A stretch of DNA of 64,000 nt from contig OY756962.1 of the NCBI GenBank assembly GCA_963580455.1, positions 21,408,001 to 21,472,000 on the forward strand, given 5' to 3'. The stretch's first letter is position 1. Each line of letters starts with the position of its first letter. The position numbers were made by a program, and so were the translations under genes. The notes beneath the pieces are model-generated. The model searched no databases, was not told the DNA's origin, and saw nothing but the letters and a program-made list of their open reading frames with translations. The DNA is from Euonymus europaeus. Taxonomy: Eukaryota > Streptophyta > Magnoliopsida > Celastrales > Celastraceae. Shown here in pieces: positions 46,901 to 58,016 of the stretch.

Positions 46901-47890
46901 CTATTTTTTATTATGGTTATCTTGGTACATTTTTTGTACTAGTTAGTGTCTTCAAATTGATAAATATGGAACTATAATTTACACTTTTTCATTATTCTGG
47001 GATAATAATTGCTGTTTTTTAAAATGAATTCAAGGAGAAGTTATGAAGTTATGAATGTCAGTCTTTATTAAAAATTTCATATGTTCACATAAACATTTCA
47101 AATTCCTTTTGAAAGAGAGCGTTCCATAAGGAATTGGACAATTAAAACCTTTGGACAGAAATGGAGAGTCATTATGTCAGATCTTTGAAGATGTTATTTC
47201 ATTCCTAAAGCAATGACTGAAGAATAAATAGCCATAGTTTTGTCCCTACAAGAGTGAATAAAGATTAGTGGGAATTCTTTTTTGATCATTAGACCTCTAT
47301 AGAGAGTTAGGTACTTTTTTTAACATATCATTAGACCAAAAAGTGAAAATGATCATTGCTTTATTATGACAGCGCATGAGTGAAAAAATAAGGTTAATCG
47401 TGATAATTAGAGGATGAGTCATAAAACCAGGATCCAAAGCTTTGCAAGAGTTGTAGTAGACATGGTTAGTATTCACTAATACAACATATATGGTGTGATA
47501 AGGACATCTTTATTGTGTTATTGATTTTTTATTGTAGGCAAAGGAAAATGGGGTAGCACCAAGAGAATATGGCAAGAAGATGCACGTGCTTTTTTATGTT
47601 TATCAGGAAGAGCTTGAAGAGAAGATGACAGGAAATCCAAATAGTGTCATCTCTACAAATGAAGACATTGGATGGAGAAATAATGAAGTATATATGGAAG
47701 TCATTGGCCGGATATGTAACGCCTCGATCCAGGTGGCACCACCGGATCTACCAAAACTACTTCATCATCTTGCAGCATCTTTCCTTATATAAGAGAATAC
47801 CAACCTAGATGCACAATATTTACAAATCACATCAATAACATATTAGGCCTCCGACCATCAATTCAGATGCATACCATAACTTGTTTATGA
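46901..47890. other. low-content stretch after CACTA fragment
   Basis: Mostly AT-rich non-coding DNA. A frame at 47535-47790 (AKENGVAPREYGKKMHVLFY onward) could be part of a CACTA second ORF, but the match is too weak to name. Confidence 0.35.
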
Positions 47891-48890
47891 ATGGAACACA
47901 TTGTACTTAAGGTTCACAGAATGGCGAAATATCAAAATAAAAATTTAGTGGTTGGTGTTTTAGCTAGTTTGATTTATGTTTACATTTGCTGGAGTATCAT
48001 GAAGGCTAGAAACATGGGTAGATATGAAGATGGCCATATATTTGGGAATTGTATCATTGAGGACATAATTGATCAAACTACAACTCAATTCAAGAGTGTA
48101 AAGGTAAGAATTACAAGTTGAATCTTAAAGATTTATTTAACAGTTAACTCTTTAGCATTCCTTTGTAATAGAAACAAACAAGTATGACCACTTTTCTTGG
48201 AATTCCCCTCCCCCGGATTTAGTTAAAATTAACTGCGATGGGAGGCTCTGCACAACCTCGGTGATTCTGGTGAAGGTGGTATTATTTCAAATCACTTTGG
48301 TAAGTTTTTGGCTAGTTTCTCAAAATTTTATGGTCACAATTCTATCACTTATACAGAAATGCAAGCTATTTTTGACATGATCACCTTGGCTTTGAGTTTA
48401 GGATACTCAACAGTCAAACTTGATTATCGAATATGATTCTTTGATAGTCATTAATGTGTTATCTGATAAATTTAAAAATCCATTGCGATTGATATATCTT
48501 AAAAGAAGCATTCAAAATTTGCAATCTAATTTACAAATTTAGTTTATTTATTCCTAAAGAGAAGTTAATTATAGTGTTGATGCTTTGGCTTCCATGGCAT
48601 CTTCTTATAAAGCTTCCCATATTTTTCATAGGTATGAGGATCTTCTTGTCAAAGTTTGAAGTTTTATTCAATTGGATATCATTTAACTGCCTGGAATCAG
48701 ATTTAGGAAATACCTTGTTCTTATGTTCTTTTTGTTTTTGGTTTCATGGAATTATTTGTCTAGGTTTTCTCAAATGTTGTTTCTCATTTGTCTTTGATAG
48801 ATACGGTGTTATGTGCCCCCAATTATGAGCCCCCAAAAATGGCTTTTCTTTTCCTCTTATTATATAAAGTTCCCTATTTCCTAAAAAAAC
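47891..48890 (+). mobile_element. LINE 3' end fragment
   Basis: The frame 47891-48118 contains YICWSIMKARNMGRYEDGH, the linker that precedes RNase H in plant LINE-derived proteins. From 48205 a broken RNase H (RVT_3 type) follows: PPDLVKINCDG, GEGGIISNHFGKFLASF, TYTEMQAIFDMITLALSLGY and VDALASMASSYK, with one frameshift and stops. The fragment ends near a short A-run (48884-48889), consistent with a decayed poly(A) tail. Confidence 0.7.
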
Positions 48891-49538
48891 ACGGTGCGTT
48901 CTATTTATAGAGAAATGTAATAAAGTCACAAGAGAGAATGTCCCGATCTCTGGCAATATTTTTCCTATTAATTATAGGTGTTAGGTTGTGGATGGTAATT
49001 GTTATCCTAAGTGTTGGCACCATCCTCACACCGGCCTAAGAAGCTTAACCCATGATGATTAAATGACACTAGCCCAGGTAGATGATGTTGTATATGTTAG
49101 AAGTTAGACCAAGATATCAACCCATGAAGAAAGAATTGATAAGATCAAGTACAGGTTTAGTAAGAGGTGTGCAGGAACTAGTCCTGAAAAGGTAGGATTG
49201 GTAACTAACTTGATGGCCATGTGGCAAGAGTTGTGGGAACAACTGTCATTGCCAAAGTAGTGACCAGCCACAATGTGGAAGTTGATTCATGACCCAGGGA
49301 ATTCAGGAGATGATGGTACAGGATGTCGAAGGATAAGGGTAGAGGAAAAGAAGAATTTAAGAGAGATGGTCAGACAGTAAGAAAAAGGGACATCAACAAT
49401 CGAGAACAACCAACAAGAAACTTAAACAAATAGCACAAACAAAACCAAGACTCTCATTCTTTCAGCAATTCTTTTTCAAAATTGTAATCTTAATATGTCA
49501 TCCACTAGGATACTACCTTTGTTTTTTAACTACTGCTT
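48891..49538. other. intergenic DNA, no gene seen
   Basis: No supportable coding on either strand; wording at 49080-49400 (AG-rich, many short GAR-type codons) suggests an old retroelement interior, but no domain can be named. Confidence 0.35.
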
Positions 49539-50222
49539 AGGAGTAAATATCGAGCCGGGCCTGCCTGATAATTGTAGGCCCAGACCCGGCCTAGGCCCAA
49601 GCCCGAGGATAGGAAAATTTTGTAAACCCAAGCCCAGGCCCAAGAAACTTGGGCTAATAAATCGGGCCTCAGGTTTTGTCCTTTGGGCTCGGGCCTAATC
49701 TACATATATATATATATATGTAAGATAATATAATATATATAATTATATATTATTATCATATTAGGATATATAAAATTATATATATTATCATATATATATA
49801 TATATATGCACTGTCACAGTGCATGCATATATAATGCACACAGAAACGAAACACATCTCTATGTAAAACCGGTAATTCTACATAGACATGGAATCTCATA
49901 TATACCACACACACACACATCGAACTACCGATGTGGTAGTCTAACTAACCTACCCAACAGACACTATTGATGTAACACGTAACAGACATTTTCGTCTCTG
50001 TACCGTGTGTGTTGTAACTATTCAAAAAAAAAAACAAATATATATATATAATGCACACAATGCAATATATATGCACTATGTGTATGTGTGTGTGTATATA
50101 TGTCAATATGTGTGAGATAATATATATCTGTATGGTATATTTTGGGCTTTAATTTATCAGGCCTCGGGCTTGGGCAAAAAATCGGGCCGGGTCAAGGCCC
50201 ACGAGCCAAATGATGATCCCTA
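49539..50222. mobile_element. element with GC-rich ends and AT-rich core, hAT-like
   Basis: Both ends are rich in GGGCC/GGCCC and CGGGC motifs in opposite orientation: left CGAGCCGGGCCTG..AGACCCGGCC..AAGCCCGAGG, right CCTCGGGCTTGGGC..ATCGGGCCGGGTC..ACGAGCC. The left end (TAGGAGTAAATAT) and the reverse complement of the right end (TAGGGATCATCATTTGG) are loosely alike. The centre (49700-50140) is TA and CA microsatellite with no coding. This layout matches small non-autonomous hAT-type repeats found in many plant genomes; the class assignment is an inference. Confidence 0.45.
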
Positions 50223-51355
50223 CTACTACTATCAAGTATTAATATCATCCATCATCGTGTAAATTCGTATTTGGTGTCATTATTTCATTTGTTTTTTACA
50301 ATCTCAACAAAGCGTACTTCAGTAGAGTTGGGGAACCTAGAATTACTAAGATCCCAAAGTAATTCGTACTTTCGTTTGATATTAGTTAGATAGTAATTGA
50401 TGTAATTTGATCATTTTACAGTTTGAAATACTTTAATTATAAGATCCACAAACATAAACAGATATTGCTCCAACTCGTGTATCACTGTCACTTTCCTTAA
50501 GGCAAAATTCATTCTCTAAGTTGTGCAAAAGAGAATCCACGAATTCCCTCTCAGGATAAAATGAAACCTAACTTGATTGCACTTTGCACTTATGAAATCA
50601 AGACGAAATAATATTTGTGTTGTAGTAGGATTGCAGGAGATGAAAGGAGAAAGGCAAAACAAATACTAGAACACCCTTTTATAATGGGATCTTGGACAGT
50701 TGTGTCCTTTTGCCAACAGTTGTGTCTTTTGTTTGTGTCTCTTGACAACTGCCTTTTGTCAACAATTGTGTCCTTCGACAAATAGTTTTCAATAATTTGA
50801 AAATATCTAACGATCTCCGGCACACCTACGATACAACACTATCTTGAGCCAACACTAAACATTACTAAAATCAATCAAACAAGTTAAAAGAATAAAAATG
50901 CTCGCCCCGGAGAATCCCGTAGGAAAACTTCTTGACCCAACTGACAAAAACTTTGTAGGCACATAATATTCAAATTGTTGCCTAACACACAAGAATTATC
51001 GACAGAGAAAGAATGATTGATTGATATCAACACAGGAGTTCCACTATATTGCATCTTTAGAGTCTGTCTTATACATTTGGAAAGGGTTGGATTCCACTAT
51101 ATGGAATCAATCCACCTTTAGAGTTTGTCTTATACATTTGGAAAAGATTAGCCTGCTTCTCACACAATAAAAATAATTAATAATAAAAATTAACTAATTC
51201 TAATATAATGCCAGCTGGTAGAATGCAGAATGATAATAAAATAAAATAAAAAGGATGGTCTTTTTTATATTGCCGTTCTTAATTCCCTTGCCATTCAATC
51301 ATTGACAGAATGAGTTGTCCAAAACATAGTTGGATGGGTTTCATATTTAAAATGA
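50223..51355. other. intergenic DNA with short duplications
   Basis: No gene seen. CAACAGTTGTGTC-like phrases recur at 50696-50790. A direct duplication of about 45 bp containing CTTATACATTTGGAAA lies at 51039-51084 and 51092-51145. Probably LTR-derived, but no borders can be drawn. Confidence 0.4.
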
Positions 51356-52394
51356 GGGTTAATAGAATATGACATCAGGTAAAGATTGTTCATATTCTAT
51401 TTTTGTCACTGAAAGTTTAAATGTTTCAACTTAATCACCTAATTTTTGAATTTGTGTCAATCTCATCACTCGGTCAGTCTTTTGCAAATTCGGACAGCCA
51501 AAATGTATATTTTGTACTTTGACTGCCAGCTGTTTGTCCACCTGGAAATAGAGTTTGTTTTTAAAATTTAAATTTGAAATATGTGCACTTTGACCACCAC
51601 CGCCTTCAACCTTTTTCACATCTGGTTTTTAACCCAAATATAAATCCTTCTCTCCGATGCGATGAAGACCTAGATCAACAAACCCATTTCAATTCGATGA
51701 AGATGCACTCAGAAGATTTGATGAACTCAACCTAAAAATTAAACAAACCTGGTTGTGATATAGTATTTGTGGGCGTATGATTTCTTGAAACTGTGTGCTA
51801 AAGCCATTTCCAGAGAGATTCAGGTAATTCCAGGACCAGTAAGTCCTTTGCAGAACTCTTCGAAGATCGCCTTGATTGCAGTGCTTTATTGGCCTTTGAT
51901 CTCGAAGTCAGAGGCGCAACGGCTCCCTTGAGAGACCCATTTTATTGTTTCTTCCTTAATCTCTCCTCCTCCAAGATTCAAAGGTGCTGATGATTGTTGT
52001 TTACATTCTTTCATCTACAATAGAACATGATCACCATTGTTAATACATGAAAAGTTGAAAAGCTTCCCGATGGCAACTCCATCAAAATTTGACCTAATTT
52101 TTTTATCTAAATTTGACCTAATTTTTTATCTAAATTTGACCTAATTTGATGTCATACATCAATTGGTCCACATTTTGGTTTTTTTATAAAATATATTTTA
52201 TTTTACACGTGGCAGTACAGTTCGGCGGTCAAAGTGCCACATATGCATTTTGCTTGTCCGAATTTGCAAAAACTTGCTCGAGTGATGGGACTGACACAAA
52301 TCCAAAAGTTGGGCGATTAAGTTGAAACATTTGAACTTTGGGTGAGGAAAATAAACATGGACAATCTTTAGATGATGTCATGTTATATTAACCC
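51356..52394. mobile_element. Mutator-like non-autonomous element (MULE-2)
   Basis: 1039 bp with terminal inverted repeats of about 190 bp: left GGGTTAATAGAATATGACATC, right end reverse-complemented GGGTTAATATAACATGACATC, remaining similar through TTTCAACTTAATC and GCAAATTCGGACA. It is flanked by a perfect 10-bp duplication TTTAAAATGA (51346-51355, 52395-52404), as expected for Mutator-type insertion (9-11 bp). No transposase. The centre (51600-52010) is less AT-rich and could be captured gene sequence, but no product was recognised. Confidence 0.82.
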
Positions 52395-52564
52395 TTTAAA
52401 ATGAGTTGTCCAAAATATAGTTCGATGTGTCCTATAATTAAAATGAGTTGTCCAAACTGTCATATATTAATTTTTTTTTCTTTCAATTCTCATGTTTATT
52501 TTGAGGGATGGTCCCCAAAGAGCCATATGACTTCAACTAATTTCATTTCAATACTCTCTCTCTC

Positions 52565-52574
52565 TATATATATA
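52565..52574 (+). promoter_or_regulatory. TATA-like tract upstream of neprosin gene
   Basis: TATATATATA about 60 bp before ATG 52633, behind a CTCTCTCT tract. Its position argues for ATG 52633 rather than the upstream in-frame ATG at 52579, which would lie only a few bases from it. Confidence 0.45.
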
Positions 52575-52632
52575 TGATATGAAGCAGATCAATTTTCTCA
52601 CCTCAATTACTTGTTTAATTAGTTTTCAAGCT

Positions 52633-55092
52633 ATGAAGTTTAGGCTTTGTTGGTTGGTGGGGTTCTTCTTCTTCAGTCCTATTTTTGTTTCAGCTCTAAA
52701 GGTCAAAAAGGCTGAAGAAACACCCTTGACAGTAAAAAGATTCAGCAAACCAGCTCTGCTAACTATAGAGGTAAGCAAATAAATACATCATCTCATATAT
52801 GGTTATTGTTTACATTAAAATAATATTGTATTTTGGTTTTTTGTAATTTGATGGAATTAATTGAACAATTTATTCACATAAATAGAGCCCAGATGGAGAT
52901 CTAATTGATTGCATTGATAAAATAAATCATCCAGCTTTCAACCATCCTCTTCTAAGAGACCATAAAATATGGATATACATTAAAATTGCCACTAAGTGAA
53001 TGTGTGTCTACTTGTGATCTATATGGGATAATTTTAGTAAGGATTTTCTTAATATGCGCACAAAGGCACATGCCCAGAAAATTTGCTGGCTAATGAGAGT
53101 GAAATTTTTATTTTTGACATAATTTTCTATGTAGTGAAAAATTGTATACGAGTCTATTTTCTTCACTCTCATTAGTTGCACAATTTCTCAATATATGTCA
53201 TTGGACTTTTAGTAATTATATTTTTTTTTATTTAACCTCCTTAACTGTATACTTAATACAGACAAAGCCTAAACAATGGCAAGAAACAAAGTTAGAGATT
53301 AACTCAAATGAAGTAGCTCAATCATGGTCGAAAAATGGGACGAGATGTCCGAAAAGTACCATTCCTGTCAGACGAACTACAACTAATAATGTTATGACAA
53401 ACAATGTCAAGCTTGAATATGGAATGAAGCAACACTCTTTTTATCATCAACTACATGCAGCCAATAATCACGAGGTACTTTAAGTTATCTAATTTTTACA
53501 TTATAAAATAAAGATATATTGATTTTATAATATTTTTATACCATACAATTTGCATATATGGTTATAGCATGCAATGGCAGTCTATAAAGTACAAAAAAAG
53601 ATCCACGAAGTAAAAGCAAAAATAAATGTTTGGAATCCAGAAGTTGAAGTACTCAATGAGTATAGCGTTGCAAAGATTAGAATAACATCAGGAGAAGGTG
53701 CAGAACTTAATATCATTGAAGCTGGATGGCATGTTAGTATTTCCTTCCATCATCAAGTTAATCATTTTTATTATTATAAGTTGAAAGGGAAAGTTTCTAA
53801 CATTTTTATTATTATTTTGAGTTAGGTTTACCCATCGCATTATGGAAATAGTAACAAAACAAGATTGTTCATTTTCACTGTAAGGGCACAATTAGTTTTT
53901 ATTTTATTTCTTAATTTCTATAATTATATTTGATGTTACCATATATATATACAAACCATTCTCACATGCAGACATCCACATCCAATGGCTAAGAGAGTGG
54001 GTTTGAAATAGTGAGATCCCATAGACTTGATTACTAGCACCTCTTGAGTTTTATGAAACAGAGTCAATAAATAATACTTCCTCCGTCTCATTTTGGTTGT
54101 CTATCATTTTATTTTGGATTGTCCCAAAATTGTCACTTTTCTTCATTAATTAACAATTTTGTTGATGTACTCCAAAATTATGCTGGTTAAGAAGTCAAAT
54201 ATTGGACTCCCACAATATCATTTTAAATAAATAAGGAAAAAATTAAAATAAAATAACTATCTTATGTACTTGAGCTGCATTAAATGCATGTCTTCTTAAA
54301 TACTTCATTTTCAAAGGATGAAGACTAAAATGGGATGGAGGAAGTAATGTTTATGGACGTTCGCATGTGAGAACAGTCTTCCATGTATATATATATATAT
54401 ATATATACACGCGCAGTTCTAAAAATTATATATAAAATACAGTTTGTTCAATCTTACATGTAGAGAGATGCTTCAACAACTGAATGCTACAATCTTGACT
54501 GTAACCAATTTATTCAAAACGGCGAAGAAAGGGTCATTGGAGAAACGATTGATCGCATATCAACTTATGATGAACATGAATATTCTATCACTGTCCATAT
54601 TTTTTGGGTAACTAAGAGTTAAAACTTGGAAGCTTTTATTTTTTACAATAGTTAAAGTGAATAACAAAATATATATATATATATATATATATTAATCAGG
54701 ATCCACAGGATGGAGATTGGTGGTTGACTGTTGGAGGAAAAACAATAGGACATTGGCGAAAGGAAATTTTTGCTTCCATGGCAAATCCAGCTACCCATTT
54801 AAGTTGGGGTGGTGGAGTGTTGAACTTGAGGAGCCATGGTCGACACACCTCAACAAAAATGGGCTCTGGCCACTTTGCTAACGAGGGACATAAAAAAGCA
54901 AGTTATTTTCGTGAATTACAAGTCATGAACGAAGACCAAGAAATCCTCATTCCAGTTTCACTCGAAGATATTTCTCTAGATTCAACAAATAACAACTGCT
55001 ACAACATAAGTACTGTTGAAGATTCTGTTTTGGGACTCGGTTGTGGCTTCTTTTATGGCGGCCCAGGCTATAGTCATTCTTCCTGTCCATGA
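52633..55092 (+). CDS. neprosin-domain secreted peptidase-like protein
   Basis: Plant DUF239/neprosin family; the founding member from pitcher-plant fluid is a glutamic prolyl endopeptidase. Exons: 52633-52770 (signal peptide [20 protein letters not shown]), 52886 to about 52972 (activation-peptide motif [20 protein letters not shown]), 53262-53474, 53568-53732, 53826-53879, 54464-54608 and 54700-55092. The last four carry the neprosin domain: [55 protein letters not shown], and C-terminal [16 protein letters not shown]. Near-full family length (about 400 aa). Two faults were seen. Exon 2 has no GT donor at its usual end and meets TGA at 52997. Exon 6 ends one base out of phase with exon 7 because of a T7 run (54600-54606). 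It may be a recent pseudogene or carry assembly errors. Confidence 0.75.
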
Positions 55093-55702
55093 TATCCATT
55101 AGAAGTTCTAAGGAAATAATGTGTGTTGTTTGAAAGAAATAATTTGGGTGTTGAATATGGATGGGATTTGTCTATATTTCAATTAATTTAAATCATATAC
55201 ATATAATCATCTTCTTTTTCCAAAGATACATAGTGAAAATATTTTCTCAATTCTAGGTGAATTACTTGTTACACCTATGGCGATACCTTAGTTCAGTAAC
55301 GGAGCCAGGAATTGCTGCTAGGAGCAACTTCTAAATCATTTATATGCGATTCATCCAAAAAGTTTGAGTGAAGTTTACTAATTACTGTTTATGAATAATT
55401 CTAAATTCTATTTAAACAGTCGAATATTTGACAATTGAAAAGGTTAAATAACACAAAAATAAGAGAAAGCACGAACACAAAACAATTGATTAAATTAAAA
55501 GACCATACGACATCTAATTTCACAATCACAAATCCTATTTAATTCTTTTGGCATCCTAACCCCAATTATTATTTATTTTAATACTCAATTTTCTCTAACT
55601 TATTCAATACACCTTTCCTCGTGTCGATGTAAAAATTTTCACGACTATACGCCAGTAGCGATGAGACTGTGACGTTGATGGTGAACCTTCTAGATTGTGA
55701 AG
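55093..55702. other. spacer after neprosin gene
   Basis: 3' UTR and AT-rich spacer. No gene seen. The last five bases (TGAAG, 55698-55702) are the left duplication of the following solo LTR. Confidence 0.5.
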
Positions 55703-57067
55703 TGACCGACACTTTATTGTGTATGTGACTTACCCCAAGTGTAGGGTATCGGCAAGTAGTAAAATCCGGGAGTCCGGAGTCGAGTCTCGAGGAGGTGTGT
55801 TTAAGTTAATTTAAAGTGGATGCAAATATAATGTAATGATGCAACTTTCACAATGAATAACAAATATCAAGCTTTAAAATAAACATGGGCCGATTCAATC
55901 GGTAATTTGATTTTCAATTCAAACAAGTAACGAAATCGATTCAGTTCAAACAATTAATTAAAGAACTCTAGTCCTAATCCATCATGGTATATAATCCTCT
56001 CTCATGCTCAATGCACCCAAATTCAATCATGCAAACACAATTAAATCAAAAGCATTCAATTAATGAAATTGGACTTGGGTTTATGATGACTTCGATACAA
56101 GTGATGTTGGTTAGAAAATCTTCAAGATTTAACGATAAATGCTTAGAATACAATACACCAAATAATATGGATTAATGTTCCCCTTTGGGCTTGGCCTTAT
56201 TGTCAAACTAGATTTACACTCAAAATCTCTCCAACATAACAGCAACATACTCATTTATGAACACCCAAGTCACAACTATCAAGAAATCAAAATAAGAATT
56301 CCATAACAGTGGATTCCATGGCATACATTGAGCAATCAAGATTCAAATCCACCACCTAGGATTAGGAACTAGAGATAAGGACTACTCACTCATGATTATA
56401 TCAATAAACTTGCTCATATATATCAAAATCAGTATGCTTACAGAAGTTTTGGATGAAAAACATTCAACAAAAACTTGAGAGAAGAAATGCTGGAAAATGA
56501 TGAAAAGCTTGGCTGCCTCCAATGGTGAATGCCCCCTCCCAACCCAAAACTAGGGTTTTTACAATTAAATTTGATGTTTAAAACATATTCTATCCTTACA
56601 AATTCATTCCTCATTGGTTACAATTTATATCTCCCCAAAATGTCCTTCAAAAATTGATTTCCGGAATGCAGAATCGCGGCCGGCGTCCGGACGGATTACA
56701 CTTCCGTCTGGACGGATATTGAATCTGTCCCATCTCAAGAGTAATCCGTCCCGACGGATAATAATCCGTCGGGACGGATCCGTCCCGACGGCCAAAAGTG
56801 GCGTCCGGACGGATGACCATTGTTTGCACTCTGCCTCCATTTCTTTGTAATCTGTCCGGACGGGCCTTCTTAGATTGATGCAAGACCTTCTTTTCTTCTC
56901 CCTTCAAGTGTTCCAATGCCTCTTCTAATGATTTAACTCCATATGAGCCATTTTCTGCAAAATTTAATGGAGACATGGTAAGAAGCTTAACAACAAGTTA
57001 AATGAATTATTAAAGCCTAAATACCTCATAATTCTATTATGAAAATCCCAATTATGAGGTATTATCA
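55703..57067 (-). repeat. gypsy solo LTR 1
   Basis: 1365 bp beginning TGACCGACACTTTATTG and ending GAGGTATTATCA on the + strand, flanked by duplication TGAAG on both sides (55698-55702, 57068-57072). No primer-binding site or coding adjoins it, so it is a solo LTR from recombination between the two LTRs of an element. The phrase TGGGGTAAG..GGGTATCGGCAAGTAG is typical of large plant gypsy LTRs. Orientation is inferred from likeness to the 13848-15131 LTR style and is not certain. It carries the palindromic cluster at 56684-56865. Confidence 0.75.
56684..56865. repeat. palindromic GTCCGGACGGAT cluster
   Basis: About seven full or partial copies of a palindrome with consensus ATCCGTCCGGACGGAT within 180 bp: around 56686, 56703, 56725, 56744, 56764, 56778, 56802 and 56851. 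Variants CCCGACGG and TCGGGACGG alternate. It is an island of high GC within an AT-rich LTR. Confidence 0.75.
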
Positions 57068-58016
57068 TGAAGGAACAATGAAATGACTGTCCTTTAGACA
57101 CTCTTAGCTCAAGTTAGTTTTTTTTCCCTCAAAGAATAAATATAGAATGAAGTTTTATGATTCATACTGTATAATTGGGATGAATCGGAGTGCTCTATTT
57201 ATAATGCATAAGGTATAGTTGTTGGGATTGCAGTGAATTCTCCGCCATACCTATAATATCTTATGATTTGTTGAGATCAACCCTTTCTGATTGTTACTTA
57301 CACTTGCTTGTCTTTTTGGCTTAGAATGTGTCTCCTTGGCTATGTTTGTCAAGGGATGCCTCCCCGACTCTTTCTCTCATATGTGTGCCTCTTCTACTAT
57401 ATCATTCCTCTTAGGCTAGGCCTTTCATCGTGGCTTCTATCTTTCCTCAACGACTAGGCTTTTCCCTCCTTGGCAAGACGCTTAGACCTTTTTTCATTGG
57501 TAGTTTCATGCGACGTTGTAATTCCATGCAAGCTTAGACCCCGACTTTCAAGATGTGATTTTGGCAAGTCTACTGATGCTAGTCTCATTTATCTAATTCA
57601 TTTTTGAAAAATCTATATGAGATGAGAGCTCAACTTGTCTGATGCCTCTTCCGCATGTTCTTTTCATTCGAGATACGACCTCATCTATCTTAATGTCTCT
57701 TAAACAAGTTAATGCAACATCAGACCATGTCTTTCATGGATTCACTTATTTATCTCAATTATGCTAATCTCATATGCCACTTAACTACAACTTGCACCCT
57801 AAACTTTGATATATGCATCTTTGGCAGTTTCGTGTGAGGTAAAATATTGACATTCATGATTGTCTTTTTGGCATTAGATTTTTCTATTCAATATCTTCCT
57901 AGTTCATTAGTGATTAGGATAGATAAACAAATCTTTTATTGAAATGCACAAAATTATGAGCCACTACTTGGCAAACATATTGAAATTAGAATGCAAAGAT
58001 ATTAGAAAGGAACTTG
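57068..58016. other. intergenic DNA, no gene seen
   Basis: Moderately T-rich DNA, probably the remainder of the gypsy relic whose gag is at 58017-59731, but no coding was recognised. Confidence 0.35.
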
